A stretch of DNA of 10,631 bases from positions 1-10,631 of the forward strand of contig VGBQ01000081.1 of assembly GCA_016870425.1 (NCBI GenBank), read 5' to 3'. This stretch comes from Actinomycetota bacterium. GTDB taxonomy: Bacteria > Actinomycetota > Actinomycetes > S36-B12. The notes under the pieces were generated by a model that saw only the letters and a program-made list of their open reading frames with translations, was not told the DNA's origin and made no database searches. Numbering within the stretch: position 1 is the stretch's first letter; each line of letters begins with the position of its first letter. The translations under genes were made by a program, and so were the position numbers. This document shows positions 1-5,328 of the stretch, in pieces.

Positions 1-358
1 CGCCGACAACTCCGGCGCGCATGTGGGGATCAGCGGACCAACGGTGCAGGTCGTCGCCGTACTCCTTGAGAAGGACCGGACGCGTCTTGCCCTCCCACTC
101 CCCCGCGTAGGTCTCGCGCAGGCCCTTGTCAAGGACAGGGGCGATGCCGGTGAGTTCGACAAGGGGCGCGGCGGTCTGCTGAGTGCGGAGGAGGTCGGAG
201 CAGATGATCGCCGACGGCGGCAGGCTCGCAAGCATCGCTGCGGCACGGCGTGCCTGGATAAGACCGAGATCGTCGAGCGCGATATCGGTCTGGCCCTGGA
301 AGCGCTGTTCGGCATTCCACGAGGTGCGGCCGTGACGCCAGATGGCAATGCGCCGCAT
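1..358 (-). CDS. Histidine phosphatase family protein (phosphoglycerate mutase-like), 3' part missing
   Basis: The frame opens with ATG at 358 and stays open for 119 codons until it leaves the window at its left edge, so the C-terminal part is not seen. The N-terminus reads MRRIAIWRHGRTSWNAE, with the RHG motif at residues 8-10 that holds the phospho-accepting histidine (H9). Further on are SDLLRTQQTA and LRETYAGEWEG, the usual second block of this superfamily with its acidic residue. The second catalytic histidine would lie outside the window. The family contains cofactor-dependent mutases and broad phosphatases; in actinobacteria a member commonly follows rsfS, and its substrate is usually unknown. 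The start overlaps the rsfS stop by one base (TGATG), so translation is probably coupled. I am sure of the superfamily but not of the substrate. Confidence 0.88.
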   Translation of the reverse strand, partial: MRRIAIWRHGRTSWNAEQRFQGQTDIALDDLGLIQARRAAAMLASLPPSAIICSDLLRTQQTAAPLVELTGIAPVLDKGLRETYAGEWEGKTRPVLLKEYGDDLHRWSADPHMRAGVVG

Positions 359-726
359 CAGCGGGAGGTGTCGATGTCGAGGGGGATCGTGGGGCAGTCC
401 TTCCAGAGCCGCTCGAGCGCGTAGTGAATGCGCTCCTCGGCGATCTGGACGTGGATGACGACGTCGCCGTAGTCCAGGAGGACCCAGCGGCTCTCCTTCT
501 CTCCCTCGCGACGGATGGGCTTGGCCCCCTCGCGCAGGAGGCGCTCCTCGATCGCGTCGACGACCGCGCGCACCTGGCGGTCATTGGCCGCGGTGCACAG
601 CAGGAAGACGTCACTGATGACGAGGTACTCGCTGACGTCGATCGCCACAATGTCCGTGGCAAGCTTGTCTGCGGCAGCCTCGGCTGCGATCTGGGCCATG
701 GCCATGGCCTCGTCGGTGGCGGGCAC
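358..726 (-). CDS. rsfS: Ribosome silencing factor RsfS (Iojap/YbeB family)
   Basis: RsfS binds ribosomal protein uL14 on the large subunit and blocks joining of the subunits, lowering translation when nutrients run short. The protein shows the family blocks in order: AAADKLATDIVAIDVSEYLV, FLLCTAANDRQVRAVVD, an acidic/basic linker, WVLLDYGDVVIHV and YALERLWKDCPTIPL, which is nearly the whole 105-120 residue family length. The frame can also start at GTG 735, but the only Shine-Dalgarno-like stretch (GAGGA, 741-737) lies one base before that codon and ten bases before GTG 726. Starting at 726 gives MPATDEAMAMAQ, which matches my recollection of actinobacterial homologues, so I prefer it; 735 remains possible. 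The gene follows the LCP-like gene by about 31 nt and touches the phosphatase start. The nadD-LCP-rsfS order is conserved in actinobacteria. Confidence 0.95.
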   Translation of the reverse strand: MPATDEAMAMAQIAAEAAADKLATDIVAIDVSEYLVISDVFLLCTAANDRQVRAVVDAIEERLLREGAKPIRREGEKESRWVLLDYGDVVIHVQIAEERIHYALERLWKDCPTIPLDIDTSR

Positions 727-757
727 TCTCGTCACGTCCTCACAACTCGGGAGACCC

Positions 758-1645
758 TCAGCCTGTCATCCCGCTGCCGTCGGGTGTGATCCGGGCATCA
801 GGGAAGAGTGACTGCACCAGTGCCTCAGCGTCGGGCGCCGACACCGACGCGGGCCGCGTGCCACCACGGATGATCTCCACGGGCAGCACCTCGATGCGCA
901 GTCTGCCGAAGCCCACGTCGGAGCGCACAGTCATGAGGAAGGGCACTAACTCCTCCGTCGGCACCGTGGACTGCGCCAGTGACCCCAGGCTCGTGAGCAA
1001 CTGCCGCATCTGCTCCTCGGTGCGCGGCATGCGGTCCACAACGTCGACAAAGAGCCCGAGGAAGCGATCGATCCGCTGGTCCTCGAGCTCGCCGGGCACG
1101 CGGAGTACGGCGTAATCAGCTGCGGCAATGCCGTCCATCTTCACCCACCCCGGACCCAAGACCCGACGCTGGCCGCCGTCGCCGATCGCGGGCAGGAGAA
1201 TCGGCCGGTCGAGCTCGACCCAGACTCCGTCCACCGCATCCACAAGACCGGCGAAGGCGAGCCGATCAAGGGTGAGGCCGGCATCGATCCGCAATCCCAG
1301 GGCCCCCTCGATGCCGGCGATCCCTGCGAGTGTGTCCGGTGACTGCGGGGTCAGCCCGAGCGTGACGCTGTCATCACCCTCGGGCACCAGCAAGCTGGCC
1401 GGCACGGCGAGCATCACTGTCAGAGGGTCGTCCCCTGGAGGCTCGATGCCGAGGACGATGTCGGCGACGGCGTAGCCCTGATCGTCCATGACCTGCAGCA
1501 GGAGGGTCTGCTCGACCTGCTGCGCCGTGGGCTGCGGATCGGGAGACGGCACCCCTTCGGACCGAACGATTGCCACAAACCCCAGACCCAGGACGATGAC
1601 CAGGGCCCCCACAGCGACGAGGGTGACTCGCCGAGCCACGCTCAT
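758..1645 (-). CDS. Membrane-anchored LytR/CpsA/Psr (LCP)-like protein, degenerate
   Basis: The protein has 295 residues. Residues about 8-27 form one hydrophobic segment after a basic start (SVARR), so it is probably a type II membrane protein with its domain outside the cell. The region 55-200 resembles an LCP domain: LVDAVDGVWVELDRPI (about 134-149) fits the family's VDALGGV block, and GPGWVKMDGIAAADYAVLR followed by EDQRIDRF (about 164-195) fits the block ending in D..R. LCP enzymes move undecaprenyl-linked glycopolymers to peptidoglycan. The early arginine/aspartate motif (RSDT-like) that binds the pyrophosphate is not visible; that place reads LTVMLAVPASLLVP. Catalysis is therefore doubtful and a structural or regulatory role is possible. 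The start forms an ATGA overlap with the nadD stop, which indicates coupled translation. The assignment rests partly on position, since LCP-type genes usually stand between nadD and rsfS in actinobacteria. Confidence 0.72.
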   Translation of the reverse strand: MSVARRVTLVAVGALVIVLGLGFVAIVRSEGVPSPDPQPTAQQVEQTLLLQVMDDQGYAVADIVLGIEPPGDDPLTVMLAVPASLLVPEGDDSVTLGLTPQSPDTLAGIAGIEGALGLRIDAGLTLDRLAFAGLVDAVDGVWVELDRPILLPAIGDGGQRRVLGPGWVKMDGIAAADYAVLRVPGELEDQRIDRFLGLFVDVVDRMPRTEEQMRQLLTSLGSLAQSTVPTEELVPFLMTVRSDVGFGRLRIEVLPVEIIRGGTRPASVSAPDAEALVQSLFPDARITPDGSGMTG

Positions 1646-2223
1646 CCGGCGTACAACCCCACCTTGGCGATGTAGGCCTCGACACCGGGCGTGACGAGAT
1701 AGCGAATGGGCTCGCCCCGTGCGACGCGCGCGCGAATGTCGCTGGAGGAGATCGCCAGGGCGGGGATTTCCAGGAGGGTGACGCGCCCGGGTGCCAGGCC
1801 AGGGTCGGCGAGGACGTGGCCGGGGCGAGTGACGCCCACGAGGTGTGCCAATCGGAGCACCTCGTCAGGCTCACGCCAGGACAGGATCTCTCCAAGCGCG
1901 TCGGCGCCGGTGATGAAGTGGAAGTCGTGGTCCTCGCCGCACTCGGTGCGGATATCACGCAACGTGTCAACGGTGTACGTCGGTCCGTCCCGGTCGACAT
2001 CGACCCTTGAGACGCTGAAGCGGTCGTCGGCCGCCGTGGCGATGACGGTCATCAGATAGCGATCCTCGGGGGCGGACACGTGCCGGTCCGACTTCTGCCA
2101 GGGCTGCCCGGTGGGGACGAATACGACGCGATCGAGGGCGAATCGGTGGGCGACCTCGGAGGCGGCGACGAGGTGGCCGATGTGGATCGGATCGAAGGTG
2201 CCGCCCATCACCCCGACACGCAT
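1642..2223 (-). CDS. nadD: Nicotinate-nucleotide adenylyltransferase NadD
   Basis: NadD joins nicotinate mononucleotide and ATP to form deamido-NAD in the cytoplasm, the step before NAD synthetase. The product has 193 residues. It begins MRVGVMGGTFDPIHIGH, with GGTFDP at 7-12 and the nucleotidyltransferase HIGH signature at 14-17. FVPTGQPWQK (35-44), FITGADAL (103-110) and ISSSDIR (158-164, the ISSTxIR phosphate-binding motif) follow in the expected order and spacing, and the length is normal. The frame stays open upstream to 2463, but that part is composition-driven sequence in another frame of the small membrane-protein gene. ATG 2223 has GGGAG about four bases before it and starts exactly at the family's N-terminus. 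The gene lies 20 nt after the 46-residue ORF and overlaps the LCP-like gene by 4 nt. Confidence 0.97.
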   Translation of the reverse strand: MRVGVMGGTFDPIHIGHLVAASEVAHRFALDRVVFVPTGQPWQKSDRHVSAPEDRYLMTVIATAADDRFSVSRVDVDRDGPTYTVDTLRDIRTECGEDHDFHFITGADALGEILSWREPDEVLRLAHLVGVTRPGHVLADPGLAPGRVTLLEIPALAISSSDIRARVARGEPIRYLVTPGVEAYIAKVGLYAG

Positions 2224-2243
2224 GGCACTCCCGGGGGCGGTCG

Positions 2244-2384
2244 TCAGCGGTCGACGTTGATGAGCATCGTGACCAGGAGCAGTCCGACCAGGACGGCTAG
2301 CGCCACGCCCCCGAAGACGTAGGGGGAGATCACAGCGCCCTCGGCGCCCTCGGCTGAAGCCACGATGGCGGTCAACGGACTCAT
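2244..2384 (-). CDS. Small single-pass membrane protein (46 residues)
   Basis: This short frame starts at ATG 2384 behind a strong ribosome binding site, GGAGGAG four bases upstream, and ends with TGA at 2244. The product begins MSPLTAIVASAEGAEGAVIS and then has one hydrophobic segment (about residues 22-42, VFGGVALAVLVGLLLVTML), ending NVDR. The layout is a short outer, mildly acidic N-terminus, one transmembrane helix and a very short tail. From memory, small membrane ORFs of this shape, with an AAE...SPYV.GG pattern, stand just upstream of nadD in many actinobacteria; I know no assigned function. It leads the nadD operon, 20 nt before nadD, and is probably the first gene read from the promoter on its right. 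Ribosome binding site, hydrophobic profile and position support it. The weak point is its small size. Confidence 0.8.
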   Translation of the reverse strand: MSPLTAIVASAEGAEGAVISPYVFGGVALAVLVGLLLVTMLINVDR

Positions 2385-2398
2385 GTGACTCCTCCCTC

Positions 2399-2433
2399 GG
2401 GGCTTGCGCCCCACCGTGTCGGGCCTGCGCCCG
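2399..2433 (-). promoter_or_regulatory. Twin hairpins in the leader of the small-ORF/nadD operon
   Basis: Read on the minus strand, two 14-nt hairpins of nearly equal sequence stand 7 nt apart: CGGGC-GCAG-GCCCG (2433-2420) and GGGGC-GCAA-GCCCC (2412-2399). The second ends two bases before the GAGGGAGGAG ribosome binding site region of the 46-residue ORF. GCAA is a GNRA tetraloop. The hairpins are seen directly; a role in mRNA stability or control of initiation is inference. Confidence 0.5.
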
Positions 2434-2444
2434 TATGCCTACCC

Positions 2445-2450
2445 AGCCTA
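2445..2450 (-). promoter_or_regulatory. Candidate -10 element for the small-ORF/nadD operon
   Basis: TAGGCT on the minus strand fits the actinobacterial TAnnnT -10 consensus and sits in CGCTAGGCTGGG. It would give a transcript start near 2438 and a leader of about 54 nt containing the twin hairpins. No convincing TTGACA-like -35 is seen at 17-18 bp. A promoter is expected here because a plus-strand gene and repeats separate this operon from proA. Confidence 0.35.
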
Positions 2451-2475
2451 GCGTCCCCGGCACCCCACACCGCTT

Positions 2476-2543
2476 GCCGACTGGTCAGTTGTCGGGGGGC
2501 CTCATGAGGAGCCAGCATCCGACAACTGACCGCTCGGCGCTGA
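2476..2543. repeat. Left copy of a 68-bp repeat flanking the DUF559-like gene, with a perfect 13-bp inverted repeat
   Basis: This element aligns without gaps to 3573-3640. The last 40 bp (2504-2543 and 3601-3640) are identical, and the first 28 bp differ at 7 places. Inside this copy, GGTCAGTTGTCGG (2483-2495) pairs perfectly with CCGACAACTGACC (2519-2531) around a 23-base loop that itself holds the palindrome CCTCATGAGG (2500-2509). The right end runs into the 38-bp tandem array. The gene-free stretch 2385-2711 thus holds a promoter region, the twin hairpins, this repeat, the tandem array and a short palindrome at 2648-2659. Confidence 0.9.
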
Positions 2544-2634
2544 GGCGGGGGATCCCCACCGGGCTGACCGCTCGGCGCTGAAGCGGGGGATCCCCACCGG
2601 GCTGACCGCTCGGCGCTGAAGCGGGGGATCCCCA
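2526..2634. repeat. 38-bp tandem repeat, about 2.9 units
   Basis: Units begin at 2526, 2564 and 2602; the third stops after 33 bp. The unit opens CTGACCGCTCGGCGCTGA, goes on with a G-run, and holds the 10-bp palindrome GGGGATCCCC (2548-2557, 2586-2595, 2624-2633). The first unit differs from the others by one base (GAGG for GAAG). The first 18 bp of the unit are the end of the 68-bp flanking repeat, and the same 18 bp occur once more at 3623-3640. The next 26 bp contain an 11-bp direct repeat CCCCAGGGCAC (2630-2640 and 2656-2666) and GGGGATTTCCCC (2648-2659). Confidence 0.92.
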
Positions 2635-2711
2635 GGGCACGTGGCCCGGGGATTTCCCCAGGGCACCTCACCCTCCAGCGCACAGGGAATTTCGCCGCTC
2701 AACATGCGCAG

Positions 2712-3551
2712 ATGCACACTCTCAGCATTGCGTTGACCAGTAGGTCGAGCTACGACGAGTTCCGCAACGGCGACTGGTGGGCACCCACGCGCGGGGTGCG
2801 ACTGCCACGGAGCGAGGACAGCCTCGTCGCACGCTGCTCCGCGCTGCTTGCCGTTCGGCCCGGCACCGTGATCTGCAGGTGCACGGCGGCATCGGTATGG
2901 GGATGCGCCGTTGCTCCCCCCTCCTGTCCCATCCACGCCGTGCTGCCCGCGACATCACCCGGACTCCGCCGCGACGGATGCCGCCGGATACGGCGTGATC
3001 TTCACCCAGGGGATGTCACTGAGCATCAGGGCTTGGCCATCACCACCCCCGAGCGCACCCTCGTGGATATCGCCGAAGACGTCCCACTCCCCCTCGTGGT
3101 CGCGTTCGGCGACCACATCCTGCGCCAGCTACTCACCACGCAAGGCGCCATCGCCGAGTGCCTGGCCCGATCACGGGGCCGGCGGGGTGTGAGGCGCGCT
3201 CGCCAGGCCGTGGACCTCCTTGACCCCAGGGCCGAATCCCCTCCGGAGAGCGTATTGCGGGTGACTCTCGTCTCTGCTGGCCTCCCTGCACCCACTCCCC
3301 AGGTCGTCATCCGATCGGCGAATGGAGACTTCCTCGCCCGGGGCGATCTCGTCTACGAGGATGAACGCATCGTCATCGAGTACGACGGGGAGCACCACCT
3401 CACACCCGAGCAGCAGGCAAAGGACGCCGACAGACGCCATCTCTTGGCCCTGGACGGCTGGCTCGTCGTGACCATTACCCGGCGAGACCTGCGAGACCCA
3501 CGCCGTGCCATCCGCAAGGTGGACGGGGCTCTGCGCCAACGCCGTGCATGA
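2712..3551 (+). CDS. DUF559 / AbiEi-like protein with Vsr-type nuclease-fold C-terminus
   Basis: The 279-residue product is the only plus-strand gene. Its N-terminal half resembles AbiEi-type antitoxin-like proteins: TRGVRLP (26-32), a TAASVWG block (58-64) and TTPERTLVDIA (111-121). The C-terminal part matches DUF559, a restriction-endonuclease fold related to Vsr: AESPPESVLR (174-183), ARGDLVYEDERIVIEYDGEHH (209-229, cited by its D212, E223 and D225) and GWLVVTITRRDL (249-260). D212 and E223-x-D225 fit a D...ExD metal-binding pattern, but nuclease action is unproven for the family. Such genes are abundant in actinobacteria, often alone. No AbiEii-like toxin gene lies beside it. The wHTH region at the N-terminus seems short, and no clear ribosome binding site precedes ATG 2712, so the start is uncertain. 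Flanking repeats and reversed orientation suggest insertion. Confidence 0.8.
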   Translation: MHTLSIALTSRSSYDEFRNGDWWAPTRGVRLPRSEDSLVARCSALLAVRPGTVICRCTAASVWGCAVAPPSCPIHAVLPATSPGLRRDGCRRIRRDLHPGDVTEHQGLAITTPERTLVDIAEDVPLPLVVAFGDHILRQLLTTQGAIAECLARSRGRRGVRRARQAVDLLDPRAESPPESVLRVTLVSAGLPAPTPQVVIRSANGDFLARGDLVYEDERIVIEYDGEHHLTPEQQAKDADRRHLLALDGWLVVTITRRDLRDPRRAIRKVDGALRQRRA

Positions 3552-3572
3552 GGGTGACCCTCCACTTTCCTC

Positions 3573-3640
3573 GCCGAGTGGTCACCTGTCGGGACGGCCC
3601 ATGAGGAGCCAGCATCCGACAACTGACCGCTCGGCGCTGA
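3573..3640. repeat. Right copy of the 68-bp repeat flanking the DUF559-like gene
   Basis: This is a direct repeat of 2476-2543, with the last 40 bp identical. Its left arm, GGTCACCTGTCGG (3580-3592), pairs with CCGACAACTGACC (3616-3628) with two mismatches, so the stem is decayed here. It fills the gap between the convergent stops of the DUF559-like gene (3551) and proA (3649) and may also serve both as a terminator. The right end reads AGTGGGGCCTAGCCCC, a variant of the G-run and palindrome seen in the tandem units. Confidence 0.9.
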
Positions 3641-3643
3641 AGT

Positions 3644-3656
3644 GGGGCCTAGCCCC
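3644..3656. other. Hairpin with the proA stop codon as its loop
   Basis: GGGGC (3644-3648) and GCCCC (3652-3656) form a 5-bp stem. The three loop bases are exactly the proA stop codon (TAG on the minus strand, 3651-3649). It is short and lacks a T-run, so a terminator role is unproven. Confidence 0.45.
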
Positions 3657-4920
3657 GCACGTGACCGTCGCCCACCACCACGTACGTCGTGGTCGTGAGC
3701 TCGGGCAGACCCATCGGTCCGCGCGCGTGCAACTTCTGGGTGGAGATCCCGATCTCAGCACCGAAGCCGAACTCTCCGCCGTCGGTGAAGCGCGTGGACG
3801 CATTGACCATGACGGCGGCGGCATCAACGCCGGAGATGAACGCCTGGGCCGCGGACTGGGAATCAGTGACGATGAGCTCGGTGTGCCCGGACGACCAGCG
3901 CCGGATGTGCGCCAGCGCGTCGTCGAGGCTGTCGACGATCCCGGCGGCGATATCGAGGGAGTAGTACTCCGCAGCCCAGTCCTCGTCGGTGACCGGAGAG
4001 CTGGACGTGCCCGCAGCCGCGGCGTGGGCGAGCATGCCTTCGTCCCCGTGGACCGTCACGCCGGCCTCGAGCAGGGCCGACATCGCAGCCGGCAGGAAGC
4101 GATCGGCGATGGCTCGGTGGACCAGCAGCGTCTCGGCCGCATTGCACACACTCACGCGCTGGGCCTTGGAGTTGAGAAGGAGCCGCACGGCCATGTCGAC
4201 GTCGGCATGCTCATCGACGTACACATGGCAGTTGCCCACCCCAGTCTCGATGACGGGCACGGTCGATCCCTCGACCACGCTGCGGATGAGACCCTCTCCC
4301 CCGCGGGGGATGAGTACGTCGACCAGTCCGCGAGCGGTCATGAGGTGCTTGACGGACTCGTGGGAAGTGCCCGGCACCAGCTGGACAGCATCGACCGGCA
4401 GGCCACTGCTCGCCAGCGCCCCTCGCAGCACGTCGACGAGCACCTGATTGGTCGCGTGCGCCGACGACGAACCCCGAAGCAGCGCGGCATTGCCGCTCTT
4501 GAGGCACAGCCCTGCGGCATCCACCGTCACATTGGGGCGCGCTTCGTAGATGATGCCGACGACGCCGAGGGGGACGCGGATCTGGCGCACCTGCAGGCCG
4601 TTGGGCAGGGTGTAGCCACGCACGACATCGCCCACGGGGTCGGGGAGGTCAGCGACCTGCTCGAGCGCCGTCGCAATCGCATCGATCCGCGGGGCATCGA
4701 GGGTGAGTCGGTCGATGAGCGCCGGGTCGGTGCCGGCCTCGCGCGCCCGCTCGGTGTCACTGACATTGACCTCGACGATGCGGGGGGTCTGGTCGCGCAA
4801 GGCCGCAGCGCAGGCACGCAGGGCCGCATCCTTGCGCTCGCGCGTCACACCGCGCAGGACTGCGGCGGCGTCGCGTGCGCGCTGAGCGCAGGCCAGGATC
4901 TCGGAGCGGTCGTCGGTCAC
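3649..4920 (-). CDS. proA: Gamma-glutamyl phosphate reductase ProA
   Basis: ProA reduces gamma-glutamyl phosphate with NADPH to glutamate 5-semialdehyde, the second step of proline synthesis, and acts with ProB in the cytoplasm. The product has 423 residues, normal for the family. Visible blocks are VPLGVVGIIYEARPNVTVDA (116-135), CLKSGNAALLRGSS (139-152), VIETGVGNCHVYVD (223-236), KAQRVSVCNAAETLLVH (252-268) with the catalytic thiol at C259, and FGFGAEIGISTQKLHARGPMGL near the end. The start is GTG 4920; no ribosome binding site is well placed, and a TACCCT -10 lies six bases upstream, suggesting a leaderless transcript. The stop TAG is the loop of a small hairpin at the edge of the repeat. 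proB and proA are separated only by the 122-residue ORF, which suggests a shared origin of transcription besides the local promoter. Confidence 0.98.
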   Translation of the reverse strand: MTDDRSEILACAQRARDAAAVLRGVTRERKDAALRACAAALRDQTPRIVEVNVSDTERAREAGTDPALIDRLTLDAPRIDAIATALEQVADLPDPVGDVVRGYTLPNGLQVRQIRVPLGVVGIIYEARPNVTVDAAGLCLKSGNAALLRGSSSAHATNQVLVDVLRGALASSGLPVDAVQLVPGTSHESVKHLMTARGLVDVLIPRGGEGLIRSVVEGSTVPVIETGVGNCHVYVDEHADVDMAVRLLLNSKAQRVSVCNAAETLLVHRAIADRFLPAAMSALLEAGVTVHGDEGMLAHAAAAGTSSSPVTDEDWAAEYYSLDIAAGIVDSLDDALAHIRRWSSGHTELIVTDSQSAAQAFISGVDAAAVMVNASTRFTDGGEFGFGAEIGISTQKLHARGPMGLPELTTTTYVVVGDGHVRG

Positions 4921-4926
4921 GCCCCT

Positions 4927-4932
4927 AGGGTA
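4927..4932 (-). promoter_or_regulatory. Candidate -10 element for a leaderless proA transcript
   Basis: TACCCT on the minus strand fits TAnnnT. Exactly six bases (AGGGGC) separate it from GTG 4920, the spacing at which transcription would start on the G of the start codon. It lies in the 18-nt gap after the upstream gene's stop. The -35 would lie in the end of that gene; no good TTGACA match is seen. Leaderless genes are common in actinobacteria. Confidence 0.45.
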
Positions 4933-4938
4933 CGGCGA

Positions 4939-5307
4939 TTACAGGGGTGAGACGCCCCCGGCGGCAATCAGGCCCGGGCCGTGGCCCAGGTGACGCCCGC
5001 GCCGGTGGAAGGTCTCCCGGTCGATGACCTCCACCCCCACAACCTCCCAGTCCGGCAGGTCGGCCGAGGTGCGGTGCTCGCCCCACAGGCTCACGGCTAG
5101 GTCAAGGACCGACTGGGCGTCCGGGCCCTCCTCCCAGTAGCGGACCTCGGCACGATCGGGTGCATAGCGTCCCGACAGGAGGAAGGGGTGTTCATGTGAC
5201 AGCCGCTCGAGCCCGGCGCGGATCGTCTGCGAATCGACGACCTCACCGGCGACCGTGACGGTCACGAACCACAGTGAGGTGGGCGCCTCGGAGTGAGAGA
5301 TGGCCAT
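4939..5307 (-). CDS. Conserved actinobacterial protein of unknown function, between proB and proA
   Basis: The 122-residue product starts MAISHSEAPTSLWFVTVTVAGE and has a strong ribosome binding site, GGAGGAG six bases before ATG 5307; it ends with TAA at 4939. I see no signal peptide and no membrane segment, so it is probably cytoplasmic. Notable stretches are LERLSHEHPFLLSGRYA (33-49), DRAEVRYWEE (51-60), SLWGEHRTSADLPDWEVVGVEVIDRETFHRR (73-103, given by its ends) and a Gly-rich tail (108-122). The alternating pattern suggests a small alpha/beta fold, perhaps ferredoxin-like. I recall similar sequences in this place in other actinobacteria but know no named domain or function. It starts 21 nt after proB and ends 18 nt before proA, so co-transcription with proline genes is likely; a role in proline synthesis is only a guess. 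Confidence 0.85.
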   Translation of the reverse strand: MAISHSEAPTSLWFVTVTVAGEVVDSQTIRAGLERLSHEHPFLLSGRYAPDRAEVRYWEEGPDAQSVLDLAVSLWGEHRTSADLPDWEVVGVEVIDRETFHRRGRHLGHGPGLIAAGGVSPL

Positions 5308-5328
5308 CTGCGCCTCCTCCCGTCGACA

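Noticed and set aside
2224..2463. N-terminal extension of nadD up to 2463
   Set aside because: The added residues are not NadD-like and cover the small membrane-protein gene in another frame; ATG 2223 fits family start and has a ribosome binding site.
2526..2634. Possible CRISPR array
   Set aside because: The 38-bp units follow each other without spacers, there are fewer than three full units and no cas genes nearby.
2381..2936. Minus-strand frames through the repeats (100 and 144 codons)
   Set aside because: They are translations of the tandem repeat giving low-complexity peptides, and overlap the start of the DUF559-like gene; no ribosome binding site seen.
2712..3551. Transposase or REP-associated (RAYT) gene acting on the repeats
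   Set aside because: The protein shows DUF559 motifs (PPES, D212, EYDG) and none of the HUH or Tyr motif of RAYT proteins.
2476..3640. Integron-like cassette with attC sites
   Set aside because: The inverted repeats lack the GTTRRRY core sites, no integrase is present, and the second copy's stem is decayed.
3505..4950. 481-codon plus-strand frame opposite proA
   Set aside because: It is the antisense shadow of proA, a common effect of high GC at third positions. It has no recognisable domain and proA is certain.
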